64,000 bases of DNA from Phytoseiulus persimilis. Its lineage: Eukaryota > Arthropoda > Arachnida > Mesostigmata > Phytoseiidae. The stretch is taken from assembly GCA_037576195.1 (NCBI GenBank), contig CM075104.1, forward strand, positions 12,540,211-12,604,210, in the 5' to 3' direction. Under the pieces are notes generated by a model, which did not search any database, had not been told where the DNA came from, and saw only the letters and a list, made by a program, of their open reading frames with translations. The position numbers and the translations under genes are program-made. Below, in pieces: positions 36,004-48,597 of the stretch (position 1 is its first letter; the number at the start of each line of letters is the position of its first letter).

Positions 36004-37270
36004 AAAATGCTCCGAGTGCTGCAGTGGCAAGGGAAGGAGGGAGTGAGAAACTTGCATGAACAGAAGATCCGGTCCCTGGAGGGTGAGCAGCTTTTCCCCC
36101 GCTCACGTCCAGGACTCGGATGAAAACCCCTGTATTCCGTTATCTGAGGTGTCCGCCATACGCGGGATTTAAGGGTACTTGGAGCGATGCCGTTAGAGTT
36201 CCATCAGTTTCATACTCAGCCACCTCCCATAACCTCTGATAAAGCTCTGTGCTGTTAAAGTTTCAATTCGAAATCATCCATTTGAGCTCGAAACTTCGAA
36301 ACTGATTGATTGCGGGCAATGTCGGTTTCCAACCGCGGATTCAGAATGTGGATTCGCGATTGACCGCAAAGCGCGATTTTCGCGGATTACGGTGTGCCGC
36401 AAGATCCGGTCGCTCGGTTCCGCTCGGAGGAGCATTTGGAAATCGAGCGACATCCCGTATTTTTAGCTAAAATGCCGCATTGAACGACCATCCTTAGTTA
36501 TTTGGGATATGAGCACCCGAAACATGAGGAGCCAGGCGTGCCGGTCCTGTATACTCTGCGCTTTTCTGGCGGCAGCGATTCCAAATGCAGTCCCTCGGAA
36601 ACCGGCGGCTTTCGCGTGTCCAAGAACGCTGCAGCTGACACTCCTTGAGCTCGTCTGAAGGTCCTCGGCTTCCTTCAATTCTTCTGTTTCAAGACGGATC
36701 TCCCAATACAGAGCTCACGGAAGTATTCCCCTTCAGGGCGCATTGTTCTCTCCGAGCTCTTGAGAAAAATATTAGGCACTGCTACAAATTGGTGAACGTT
36801 CCCGGAGGGCGGAGAAACGAGTCGAGCGCAGCATGTCCCCGACATCAAATCTCTCCGAGATACTCTGGAAGTGTGCGGTCAAATCTTCATGAAATGCTCC
36901 CTGAGTTCGCGAAAAATCGATGCACATTGTGAATTACCTCTAAGGCTCGCGAATCAAGCAGTTCCTCCCAGAGCTCGCAGAAAAACTGCAATCCACGTAA
37001 ACCGCAGTTCACAGTTAGTCGCAAATCCAAATCCTGAGTCCGCGGGTGGAAGCCGGCATCAACCGGAACGACCCCCTTTCGAATTTTGAAGCTCAAATGG
37101 ATGATTCCAAATGCGACTCTGAAAAACATTGAGCTTCATTAGATGTGATGACCTCGTATGCGACCGCTCGTAAGCTAGTCGTTTCATTCCTGGTATCAAA
37201 AACGCCCGAAAAATCTGCCAATGTGTGACAGCTAGTTTCGAATCGTTTCGCAAAGCTCCGCTATCTAGTG
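36004..37270. other. No recognisable gene
   Basis: Short overlapping frames, with no repeat or motif recognised. Confidence 0.4.
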
Positions 37271-37593
37271 CAGTAAAACCTCGATTATTTCAACTTTGAT
37301 TGTCTCAACCTTTCGCATTTCAACCTCGATTATTTCAACTCTGCGGAACAGGCCGCATGATGTCGACCGGAAGCGTATTTTTATGTGGAAGATGAATCCA
37401 TCGTTCAGAATCTTCCACCGTCAATATATCTCGTATCATTCTGGGGCGGTTAGCGTTCGAACTCGGACTCTCATTCCTGAATCAGCTGCGGAGTCCAAGA
37501 ATGTGGGTCATTTTTTCATCTCTCGATTATTCCAACTTTCGACTATTTCAACTTTTTTTCGCATCAATTGCAACAGTTGAAATAATCGAGGTT
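37271..37593. mobile_element. Pogo/Tigger-like MITE
   Basis: The left end reads cagtaaaacctcgattattt and the right end, in reverse complement, reads aacctcgattatttcaac, giving terminal inverted repeats of about 18 bases. A cagt.aaacctcg start is typical of pogo-type (Tc1/mariner superfamily) elements. Inside, tcgattatttcaac is repeated twice more near each end (37327-37340 region and 37525-37550), a subterminal repeat pattern. There is no transposase. The final cagt of the right end is not preserved. Confidence 0.6.
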
Positions 37594-37983
37594 GGTTCGT
37601 TGATCGCCAGCTGACTTGGCTGCTGCCGGATGTTTTTTTGAATGCCGGACATATTCGTTGCCGTCGTCGTAATCTGGATGTAAGATAGCCCTGACTGTCG
37701 AAGAGAGAGACTTAAATTCCTCTGGTTGAACGGTATTGACGAGTGAGTGTCAATGAGGAATATTCTCGTATTATCGCCGTCGGAGCTCGGTTTGGAATCG
37801 CGAGAGCGGTGGAGAGGCAATCCGATGCCATTTACCTGACTTATTCCCTTGATTCAGAGATATGAACCGTGCGATTCCAGAATGCAGAAGAACATGAAAA
37901 CTTACGAACTTACCTGGCCGCACACGATATGGTCACTCCCGATGGGGGGTTCCCGATTCGTATACTTCTTAGCGATTTTGATT

Positions 37984-38110
37984 ACAGGGTGGCATTCTTC
38001 TGTCGCGAATTCCCGCGACACTGTTTTGGCTATGACATGATCAATTCATGGAATTTTCCCGAAAATTGAGAGATGGCCGATAGAAAAAATCGCCGCGGAT
38101 ATCTCTCGCG
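37984..38110. mobile_element. DNA-transposon end, copy 2
   Basis: Starts tacagggtggcattcttc and shares tcgcgaatt, ggaattttcccgaaaat, a gccgatag word and ggatatc in the same order as 19391-19520. Weaker echoes of its ttggctatgac word occur near 39078 and 39143. Confidence 0.5.
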
Positions 38111-40702
38111 CAGGGGGAAGATGATTCTCAGAGAAACGCACCGCGTTCGCGAAGCCGCGGATCTGACCACTACTCCGCGCCGAACCCATTCGACTGCTTG
38201 GGTGTCATGTCAGTCCAGTAGAAAGCACGAGGATCGACTTGCGGAGGAAGCTAGTCAGACGATTGCAACCGTGGCGGACTCCACTCGGTCGAGTTGTCGA
38301 TCAGCCGAATGTTGCTGCCCGATATCTTCAATCGCTACGCACAGAGCACATGGAGACAAAGTGTCTCGGCCACTTTTTCTCCACAGCGACTCAGGTTGAG
38401 CAATCTGTTCGAGACCTCCCATGAATCGGAAATGGGGGGGGGGATCTCTCTCTATGGCTTGGAAGCTGGACTGATTCCCCGCATGGAGCTGCTCCGATAT
38501 ATTAGATGAGCTCCAATATCCGACAGATTACAGAGTCACGTGTGGTCGAGGAACCACTCACCAGCATTTTTATATGACACTTCATGGGATGACACAAGCA
38601 AGGCGGAGATATTCTCAGGAATCGGGGAAATTCTTCGCATGGGAGCAGATGTGGCATGAAATCAAAATGTATCGCCAATCCGGACTCAGCCGAGCTAAAT
38701 TCAGTTCAGTCAACCAAAGAGGATATTCTTCACAAGCTGAGCCACGTGTTCAGCAGGGGTCGACTCTGGAAATAAATCTACTAATCATGGCGATCCTATG
38801 ACGAAACACCCGCTCCGAACCGAGTTTCCATTCTGGAGAGCCGTCATTAGAGAGCCGATTCCAGGGAGTCCACGAATGCCGATTCCGAAGCTTATGGTTT
38901 TGCCGCTGATTGTGTCGTTCGGATCCGACTGCGTTTGAGGTATACGGGACAACATCCGACTCTAGGCGCGAGCAAGCTCAGTGAATCCTGTCTGTGTCGC
39001 CACGATTAGTTCATGCGTGAGAAACTCTTCTCGCAAAGTCAAGTGTTCTCCACTAGTTACTCGAACTGGTTTCCTGGCTATGACTGGGATTCACTTCCTC
39101 CTACTCAATGCAGTCCGGACAGACGGAACCCACCCGGTATTGCTTGGCTATGACGCGAATGTCTTCGAATTCTCCTGGTCGAAGGACATACTCATAGGAC
39201 CTCGCCTTCATCAACACATCGTTCGAACCTTCAACTGAGAGCCTGGCAGAATCCAAACCGACCGCATTCCCTCCCGAGTTCGGACAGGAAATTAATGAGA
39301 AATCGGTATTCCGAGTTCAATGATATATGTATCATTCCAAAGTTCGTTGAGAGATCGCTGAGAACTGAATCGCTGTACTTGACGCCCGAAGCCGAGGTTC
39401 CAGCTACGAAGTATCGATGAAATCGAGAGTGGGAGAAAATAGAGTGCACGTAACAGTAAATTTTGTTTCTGGCGTGATTTGTCTTAGCAATGCCGGGATT
39501 CGGGCTCTGATCCGTGGAGCGCCGCCCTGAAAACCATGCGGCAACGACTCCATGACGCGGCGCACAGCCCTGTGAGAACGACTCCACTCAGAAACTTCAA
39601 CCCACGCGATGGTCGACAACGGCCAAGTGAGGTGTACGAGCGAGATGTGCAGATTTGCATAGCAAAACTCACATGAGTCAAAGTGCTGACGAACGACTGT
39701 ATGGCGAGACATAGTCTCACCACGTGGTGTCAAAACCGATTGCTGTTTCCCAGGGATTGATTCCCGAAGGGAGAATTTTGCGTTCGGCATGATAATGTGG
39801 AGCGTTTCTGGATGAAGCCACTTCGTCAGCTTGCCCACATCAGCTCTTCGGTGGTTGCCCCGGCACCGTCCGTCAGCTCCGCGACGACAAGCTTCGGACC
39901 GCGAGGCCGCCCTCCGCACGCTGCCGGGTGTTGGACCGAGCTGTGGTGGCGAATACAGTTGTCCTTAGCTCGAGGTCTGAGCTCAGCGATAGGTTTCCTG
40001 GGGATCGTTTCCAAGCCTCGCATGAGGGGCCGACGGTTTCCCGCTGGTTTACTTCTGCACCATAAGCCAGTTACGTCTGCGTGAGCTTCACTGCCGCAGC
40101 TCTCGTCAGATTCTCAGAAGCGGCATGAAAAACCTCGGAATCGAAGAGCTCGTCGTTCCCCTTAAGTGAGCGCGGATCCGACGAGTCACTCAAGCCGCCG
40201 ATCGTATGGTGGTGAGCAGAATCGCAAACGTTCACTGGGAACGCTCGGGGCTCTACGCCGATTCGGCACTTCAAGTAGAAAAGATCGACACCACAGCCTT
40301 TTGACTGTTCTTTTCCTTTCGGTGATCCTCGGGTGCCCAAGGCGTCAAAACTTCTCGTGTCGCAACCAGGTACGCTCCCAAGTCGCGGGCCTCGAGTTCA
40401 GAAGCATAGGAACAGAGCGTAATCTAGCTCCTTGGGGACACTTCTCGAAGAAGTTTCCGGCCGTTCCTTCGGACAACATTCATTCAACGAGGTGCCCCTC
40501 ATCGCGGACGATTCTCATTTTCGTGGCACCTCCGATTCCAGCTAGCACGGCCCGCACTACAAAATAATCAGATTCGGATCCGACATGAGCGCCGTGCCGT
40601 AACAGAGCTCTTCAAGCCGAATAATAAACGAGCACTCCGATTGGCTCATTGCCAGTCGGCTCGGTGTGACCAACGAGAGTTAACAAAGGCTTCAGGTACC
40701 AC
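38111..40702. other. No recognisable gene
   Basis: Overlapping frames occur on both strands around 39404-39919, with no motif. A short imprecise 64-bp spacing duplication (tggtttcctggctatgac and ggtattgcttggctatgac) lies at 39069-39147. No gene is recognised. Confidence 0.4.
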
Positions 40703-40909
40703 GAGCAACACCCCTATTCTGTCCAAGTATCCAGCAATCGTTCTGCTCAGTTCGACTCTACCTTCTTCCCTCACACATCTCGTCTTTGGAATGCCCTTCC
40801 CTCTCAAGCCTTCCCTTCAACCTACAATCTCAAACTCTTTCGAACTTCTATCCTCTCGCATCTTCCAGATAATGAGCCTCAGTTTTTTTTAGTGGGTATT
40901 ATCTTATGA
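40703..40909 (+). pseudogene. C-terminal fragment of a second LINE family
   Basis: The frame reads FFPHTSRLWNALPSQAFPST then YNLKLFRTSILSHLP and stops at 40907-40909. The pattern (F.PRTSRLWN.LP..FP..YNL..FK..I..HL) is the conserved C-terminal end of ORF2 in CR1/Jockey-type non-LTR retrotransposons. The upstream ~15 residues (SVQVSSNRSAQFDST) also fit. The rest of the element is absent, as is normal for 5'-truncated insertions. It is a different family from the 34 kb LINE, which ends in a zinc-knuckle. Confidence 0.8.
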
Positions 40910-43900
40910 GTCCCACACTCCAGCTTCATTCCACTTCATTCTTCTGGGTCGTGCGTAAATGCATTTTCTCCCATGGCTTTTCTATAATATATTTTCCCAT
41001 TGTCGTTTCCCCTTTTTCCACACTCGCAGTTCCTTTTGAGAATAATAGGGTCCACCCTTTGTGAGTTGTTGGAGGGAAAAAAAAAAGAAAAAAACGAGAG
41101 ACACAGGAAGCGTGTTTTCGGGGGCCTCGCACTTCAGTCTCTTCGCGTACCGCGCGACTAGATAGACGATCGGGAAAACTCGAGTCTTTTGAGTTGGGCG
41201 GTCGAGGTACCGAAGGCATATCCATTCTTAACCGAAAAGCTTCGGTTGGTTGGAGAAACTTGCGAACTCGTCAGGGGCGAAACTTCGTCATCATAAATGT
41301 CCCCGGGGTTTGGCACGCTTGAAACTCCTCTGGGTTTCGCACAGGGTGGAGAACTCCTCCGCAACACCTGCCTTCGAGGAAAAACCACATCCTCCCGAAT
41401 TGGGTTCCGCTTCCAGTATTCAACTGTCGAAACAGTGCACAATATACTGAACCTTGTGACCCTCTTCACGAATTCAGTTCCGTCCTCAAACTTCGACGGA
41501 AATTCTGCTTTTGATCTGTGTATTGCGTTATCTGACATCCAGAAGGAAGAAGTTCGAGTCAAGCAGAAAATACTTCACCGGACTCTGTGAGTCCCATTCC
41601 CGAATCTCGTATTTGGTCTAGGAGACGTTGAGTAGTGATCCGTTCTGTTTCATGAGCCTTTGTTTAGCTCCACGGGAAAACGCACAGAAGCTTTTTCTCT
41701 GCGGTCTTCCGAGGACGTAAGGGTGGCATCCCCAGAATTCCCGAGTTTCTCCCTGGGCAGAATTCTCCCAAGATACGCCGCCGGCTCAAGTGTAAGTTTT
41801 TTCTCTCGGAAAAACGTTGCCAACTTGCCCTGCAAGGGACTTGGTGAATGGATGTTCCATGTCTTGAATTGATTCTTAAACTTTCTAGAGGGAACCCGGT
41901 CGACTTCGCTCAAATCGTTCTACCCTGTGATCCCACGTCCGGTCGCCCATGAGCGTTCGAGAGACCCCCGGAAGCCTGGACTCTGAGAATCCGGTCCTTG
42001 AAACCGAAAGGCACCCGCTCGCTGCTTCCGGCTAGAATCACTCCTCCTCCATCCACGGCTCGGGAGCAACTGAATACAGGCTTCTGGTAAGCTTTGTACA
42101 TTTGTGTGAAAACCAGATTAGTGTGGAAACCCCACTAATGAGAGGAGGGAATCGACAGCCTCGCCCATTTTACCGCCCAATGGTTCGCCTTTGCGAGATC
42201 GGGTCAATGCACGCGTCGCACGGAAATCATCGCGAGATCTGAGATCGCTCTGGGAACTATCGTTGGCGGGCGAGAAGCCTGACACCGTCAGATCTGAGGA
42301 CTTCACACACGCAGTTCACACATTCTCTATCATTTCTCCATGAGAATGGAGTATTCTGACAGCGGACCTCGACATTCTGGCGCTTGACGTTTTGGCTCGA
42401 AAACTTCGGCGAAGGTCAATCTGGCGCAGATTCAGATGAAGCTCAGTTTCGCCCGCAGATGCCTCTTCCGTTGCGCCTCTCTCGATGTCGCTCCGAGTTC
42501 GTAGAGTGATGATCATACCAACATGCTGCGCAGCTGGCCTTGCTGGTACCACCATTTTCAGGGGTTTCGAGATTGCAAGGCGTCGGCTCTAACTTCCATC
42601 CTCTGTCCAACTTTTTTGAGATTGGTGGTCAGAGCGGTTTCGGGCACACATTAACATTCGCAATGCCTCATTTAGACCGCCGTCTGTGTCCGCAATGGTT
42701 TTCGGGCATGTGCCGGAGCACGTCTCATGGTGGGTCCATGAGACGTCGCGCAACAGGATTGAAAAACCTCGTGCGGGAATCGGCAGATTTGGAAAGATAG
42801 ATAAACTCGCGCGGGTCTCATCCAAGCTCAGGTTGGCGTTTCGCACACTGACGACACGTGAGAGGTTGTGGGCCCGGAGAGCGGCTGGGGGCAACGCTAT
42901 TAGAGTTTGCGGGACACAGGAGAATGGTGGCTGGCTACCTAGCCAGTTTGGGAGCCGGCCGGCTCCCGGGCCGGTTGGCTTGCTTGCCGAGAGGGGACAC
43001 GAAAATGGGAATGGGGACACTAAAAAGGCCGCTTTCCACTCGGTTGCACCCAGAGCTCGGCCTTCACCCAGTCAGCGAGCAGCCAGCCGCAGCGACAGGA
43101 AAAGGGTTATCTACGTCACAGAAGCGATGTGAAAGCCGTTGGTGAGAAATCAGAGATCTGAGCGTGAGGATCCTGGCCTGTCCACCGGATCAGACCCTTG
43201 GTATGGACTGAAATTAGCTCAAGCGCACTCAATCCTTTTCCCACATTTTCCATCTGCATTAACACTTTGAATGATTGTGGCGGGGCGGCAGCCTGAAGTG
43301 AGCGACGACGTCCGGGTTTTTTCATCAGAAACATGCTTCTGTCGGCGAGCACTAACTCTGTTCCCGCAAGTCATACACGAAGCTCAACGTGAGCTCGCCG
43401 TCAATTGCTTCTGCCGAGCAGGGGACTGACTCTACTGCCAGTCATTGCAGAGTGGTCTTAAATCGGAGAAGCATCTTCAATGTGGACTCCGCAGCTTCCC
43501 GGAGGCGCGCGTTCGCTGACCCGTTCACGTCTCGGGCTGGAGACTCATCTCGCATGCGAGCGTTTGAGACAGGGACTTTTCATCGGTGGGGAATCGGAAG
43601 AAAGCAGTGCACACAGCGAACGTTGCACTCTCGGGTCAACGAGGTCGACAGCTCGACGGGACGTCATTCTACCGACCTCACGACTGGAATTCCTGAGGCC
43701 GATACTGGAGCGGTGTGGGGCGGAATTCCAGGCGGGACGAATACGGCAGGAGGAGCTCTGAGGAGCGCATGATATCCCATCTCGAAACGCGTCCTTCCCG
43801 TATAGGAGAACGGCTATAAATATCAATTCGGCAGTCTGCTGCTGTTGTGGTGTTATTGTCGCCTAGAGGAACCCGCTTGGAGGTCTGTCCTTTCGGACAG

Positions 43901-44648
43901 CGGGGGACGAAGCGGAAGAGTAGCTTGGGCTTATTGAATGTATGTTGCTAATAGCGAAACGTGACTCGGCCGCTACGTTGAGGCCTCAGCACGTTTCTTG
44001 TTGTTCGCAACAGCCCCCAACTCGCGTCTCCCTTGTCCTTCAACCCGCCTTTGTCCAGCCTCGAATGCAGGCTCCCTCGATCGGACCTCCTCTGTTCTCA
44101 GATATGAGGGAAGGCTTCATCTCGACAATGCACTTTTATAAGTCTACCGGTGATCAGGAAACGACTGGACATGGTCACCGGTGATCGCGAAAGGAGATCC
44201 CCCGGCGCCGTAATTGCCGAGACGTCGAGAAACTTCTCATCCGAGGAAGCCGCGAAGGATGTTCGGCAAATGAGCTTTCAATTTTTTCAGCCCTGGGCTG
44301 CAGGAGAATTATTATCGACAACCTATCGGAAAAAGGAGAGAGGTTCCGACTCTCTAGCTCAACTTTCCCCTATCAAGACGATCGGAGCTGGACCTCCGCG
44401 CAGCGCAGCCCCGAGCTGTTGTTAACGTGCTTTGAGGACGAAGTTTGAATTCCCCCCCCCCCCTCCTGCTTCGACGGCCGTCCGACATTCGTCGAATGAA
44501 TCATGATAAAAACTTGGGGGACGTTCTGCTTTGCTGTCGTTTCCCCGAGTTTTCGCAGTTTCGCTATAAACTTGATGATGAACTCCACGGGGCTTTTTCG
44601 CACCGGCGGTTTCGAGGTGCGTTTGATCCGTTTGCGACTTCCGGAATC
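40910..44648. other. No recognisable gene
   Basis: Overlapping 143-148 codon frames on opposite strands at 42589-43132 have no known domain. A perfect 18-bp palindrome, gggagccggccggctccc, sits at 42948-42965. A run of 12 C lies at 44452-44463. Nothing else is recognised. Confidence 0.4.
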
Positions 44649-44898
44649 GAAGAACCCAGATGCTAAACGTCGTAACTCCAAATTCCCAAAAGTCAAGTTG
44701 TCAGCAATTCATCGAACCGATTCCCGACAACGTCAGGTTGCGCTTTTCCTGAAATCCATCACTCCTTGTTTCTCTCCACTTCTTGCGCTCCCTAGAAGAC
44801 CGCAAATTAATGTTGTCGGTTTTCGGTTCGATGAATTTTTGACCGACAGTTCTACTTTTGGAAATTTGGAGTTGCGAAGTTTTGAATCTGGGCTCTTC
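44649..44898. repeat. Fold-back hairpin element
   Basis: The left arm 44649-44732 and the right arm 44811-44898 are inverted copies with about 80% identity by eye. Shared words include cggttcgatgaatt and aatttggagtt, and both outer ends carry gaagaaccc/gagcccaga-like words. The spacer is about 78 bp. Long frames here on both strands follow from the mirror symmetry. Confidence 0.75.
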
Positions 44899-46447
44899 AA
44901 TCCACACCTGTCGGAGCTTCCACGCGATCCGCCGCTTTTTCTCTGCGTCCCTACTTTCGGAAGTACCGGAGCTCTCGACGGTCTCTTCGATTGACAACGT
45001 GTTTCCGAGCATCACTGGAAATGCATTGTGGTCGATGAATTTCTCCTGCGGACTGATGCATCAGACTGCCGGAATCCATTACTTTTCGAACTTTTCCGCG
45101 AAAGTGCTCAGTATCTCCGAAATTCTGATCGGCAACGCAAAACGTTGAAGGTTGGTGAGTAGAGGAGGTAAGTTTCAATCACGAGCCAAACGTCAACGCC
45201 TCGAAGAGCCAACGTCGACTGTTCGGGACGCGCGTGTGATGCTCAATTCGGGCGGTTCAGTTGAGGGCTCAGCGTGGCAGAAATGATCACGGGTTGCTCG
45301 GAGGGCGAAGCGCAAGGTTCGGCCGAGAGATCACTCGGAATCCTCAGGGTCCCCAAGGGAAGAGCCGCGCAACAACTGCGAGTGATCGGCCCTCCCCGCG
45401 TCGGAGGAGCTCGGGGAGGTGATTGCGTATCTTCAGGCACTCGAGGCTAATATTGTTGCCCGTCAGTCTCTCTCGTATTTTAGTATTCGCGGTCAGTGGC
45501 ATCTGAGTGGTACGGGGACCTGTTCCTCCCGAGCGTCCGGTACCGTTGATTTTTGGATTTCGCCCTTGGTTCCCGGTCGGAAATTATTTACAAGCCCAGA
45601 GTCGTTAGGGAGACTAACTTTATCCAGCGCTTACGCGAACTGCTCCGAAGCTCCAAGGCTTCCCCTGGCAGCGAGCGCTCACACCTCGTTCTTCCCGTCG
45701 GAGACTACCAGGAGCTAATTCGTTATGTCTGCACGCATCCGGCTTTACTCTCGCGTCTTCCATCCAAGTTAGTCTTTTCCTCTTGTGCTCGAGTTCCGCA
45801 AGGGAGTATTCGTTAGCGGAAGAGATGCTATTCCGGTGTGGCTGCTGAAACCCTCGTCTGCCGATACTAATTTACGAAAGAACGTCCCGACAGGCGCGAC
45901 GCCGATCTGGTTGAGATTTGGCACACATACGCGAGCCTGACCAGGCCTATAAAAAGGCACGCAGGCGTTCCACCTCTCCATAACAGAACGCAGCGGCCTT
46001 GCGGAGATTTCGGTTCTCTTGTTGGCACCCGCTCGATTTTTACAGCCGGCCCTCGGTGGGATCATCCGCTCTTTTCTTGGCCCAGCTGCGCTCCACGGGA
46101 AACATGATTCCTGACCGCACGATTCTCGATAAGCCGAACACGGGGTTCGGAATCGATCCCGATATTAACTCCGTCCACTCCACAAGGTTCTTTTCCTGCG
46201 GGCCGTGTGCCTATTTCAGGTCATGGAGTGGATTTCTGCGAGTGAGCCACACCAGCACTCGTGATTCAATGTTTCGAGCGCGGACGAAAGTTAGGGAAAA
46301 GGTTCAGAACAAACATGGTCACCTGTGTTACTGTTTCGCCCCAGAATCTTCGGAGCCAGACGAGCTTCCCCGTCAAAAATGATGCGGCGCTCCACTAGTT
46401 CCATGTCGTACGGCATGTAAGGTCATCCCTGCGGATTAGGCACAGTT
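44899..46447. other. No recognisable gene
   Basis: Only short overlapping frames are seen. Confidence 0.4.
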
Positions 46448-46558
46448 TTCCGTAGTACGGAGTACGGCAATAAAATCCCCGTACCAGAAAGCACGGAAAT
46501 TGAATTGCCGTGCTGGGCCGGTACGGAAATTGAATCACCGTACTCCCTACTACGGGAA
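46448..46558. mobile_element. Small MITE with nested hairpins
   Basis: The ends ttccgtagtacggagtacgg (46448-46467) and, in reverse complement, ttcccgtagtagggagtacg (46538-46558) form terminal inverted repeats with one indel and one mismatch. Inside are two 30-bp-spaced copies of a hairpin unit: gcacggaaattgaattgc (46491-) closing with cgtgc, and gtacggaaattgaatcac (46521-) closing with cgtac. The whole 111-bp unit could fold on itself completely. Confidence 0.75.
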
Positions 46559-48225
46559 GGATGTCTATTGCGGATAGAGAGATAACAGAGTCTAAGAGCA
46601 GAGTCGAACTGAGCCGACGGAGGGCAGAGAGTGAGCTTCTGTGAAGTCACCGCTGCAGGACAGTGTTCAACATTCCATTGCTCTTGACCTGAAGTCCTGG
46701 AACTGGATTCAATGAGCAAAAGATACGGAACCAAGTCGTCTTGGTTCAGCCCACTGAGAGAATCGTTTCATTCGCACGTGGCACAGGCCTTGAACTGAAA
46801 CAGTACTCAGCCCTTGGCGAACAAAGCCGAAGCATTCTTCGGAAGGACTTGCAGAGAGTTACTACGTGATCACTGGTTCCCGTCTGGACGTGGCCTATCA
46901 CTCGCTGCAGCTCCCAACTTCGCTTCTGACCAACTTCCGTAAAACCTCTAAAGACGATGTCTGCACGAAGTTTTTACGACATGGAACATTGGGCACGAAC
47001 GCGAGCATTCTTTCCAAACGTACAACAAACGATATCCTAAGGATCCGAGTATGTGTGCGCCCACCCACCGGGCTGTTATGATCTGATGTTTCGGACGGAG
47101 TTTCTCATCCGCTCCCGAGTTGATTCATCTGCAACAGACAGTGGCGGCGCCATTCAGGTGAATCTGGGTGGCGAAATAGAGGGGGGTCGTGAATCTGTGG
47201 AGGGTGATTCCCACCCACTGAGGAGAATGGGAGCCATGTGAACATTCTGAAATAGGCACCAGGGATGACATTCACCATCTCCGCTCTGAGCTCCCCGCAG
47301 GAAGTATAGTACCACGAGCCGTGTGTTAACGACGTCAGTGCACATCTGCACATACGCGTTCGGGTTCCCGGATTCCGCAGCGGTTTCCAGGAACACTACA
47401 CGAATCGACGGGAACTTCGTTGGTCTTTGAAATCGAGCGCGACCAAAGTGCCCCTCAGACATGGTGAACGATGCAGAGAGACCGACCGACCGGGCTTCTC
47501 CACCGATGGTCCTCAGAACTTCCGAGGGACCCCTCGAAAATCGATCGGCAGATCGTAGAATGAACACAGTTGCTGATCGGGGAAACTTGCCTCTGAAAGT
47601 CCTCGACGTACCGTCAGCTTTCGCCCCTGGACGCTTACTCAGCTCACAGCCTACAACGCTAGTGATTCAAACAACAAAACTTCGAGGGGCTCTGACACCC
47701 GAATCGGTTATTATAGAGTCATTATAACTATACCATTAGCAGCCGACCTTCGGCCGGCACGTGTTCGCGCGGTTGGGCTGCGCTTTCAGGCACCGAGGCA
47801 CTTCTCTCCCTATTTCATGGATCAACATCATTCATGAAGCTATGTCTCATTTGGCCAATCGGTATGTTGCTACTTTTCTGTATCGTGGTTTGCTCGCTAC
47901 TGATCAAAAATTTTGACTGGAATGGTAATATCATAGGGATCGACAATGTCGTTTGATATTCCTGGAGCCTTTCTCGTGGGTTTCCCTCCAGCTTCAATAA
48001 TATGACATTGAATCGCTCCGTCTTGTGTGAAAGGAGCTCGTTCTTGAGCTTGCGCCTCAGCCTCCCGAAATCGACGTTAAATCGTTTCTTCGGATGTTTC
48101 CGAAGCCCTTCTCGTGAAGGCGTGTGAGCTCCTCGGATCCAATGTTGGATCGCTGGGGGTGTTCCTGGAGCTATTCTTGTGACTTGCAATCGTAGACGGT
48201 CTTCGAGGCTCTTGTGGACGCTCTC
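46559..48225. other. No recognisable gene
   Basis: The only point of note is a 40-codon frame at 47834-47956 that begins MKLCLIWPIGMLLLFCIVVC, hydrophobic like a signal peptide or membrane anchor. It has no partner or context and may be chance. Confidence 0.35.
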
Positions 48226-48597
48226 AGATTGACTCCCGAATCACCTCTATAGATTCCGAAAAGTGTAGTTGGATCGACCCCGGAATCAACTCCAGAGACC
48301 CGAGATGTGTGGTCAGATTGATCCCTAAATTTACTCCCTCGGCTCCGCAAAGTATGGCCACTTCGATCCTGGAAGCTTCTCCATATACTTGAAGATCATA
48401 ATCAGATGGATCCCAGAACCACCTCCTCAGACTCCGGGAAGAATCCATTCCGGAACCACCCCCTTGACTCCCAGAAGTATGGTCAGATCGACCCCAGAAC
48501 CACCTCCTCAGACTCCGGGAAGAATCCATTCCGGAACCACCCCCTTGACTCCCAGAAGTATGGTCAGATCGACCCCAGAACCACCTCCTCAGACTCT
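48226..48597 (-). repeat. Tandem array of a ~42-bp repeat, left array
   Basis: Roughly nine units of a 42-bp repeat; read on the minus strand the consensus is close to ggatcaatctgaccatac..cggagtctagggaggtggttccg. At the right end two consecutive 81-bp double units (48412-48492 and 48493-48573) are identical, and a third is partial. Because 81 is divisible by three, both strands stay open across it (80 codons + and 142 codons -). These frames are repeat by-products. An inverted array of the same unit lies at 50590-50830. Confidence 0.85.

Noticed and set aside
42589..43132. Overlapping 143- and 148-codon frames on opposite strands
   Set aside because: Mutually overlapping with no domain; more likely a GC-rich region poor in stops.
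47834..47956. 40-codon secreted-peptide-like frame
   Set aside because: The hydrophobic start is suggestive, but there is no cleavage context, partner exon or conservation to support it.
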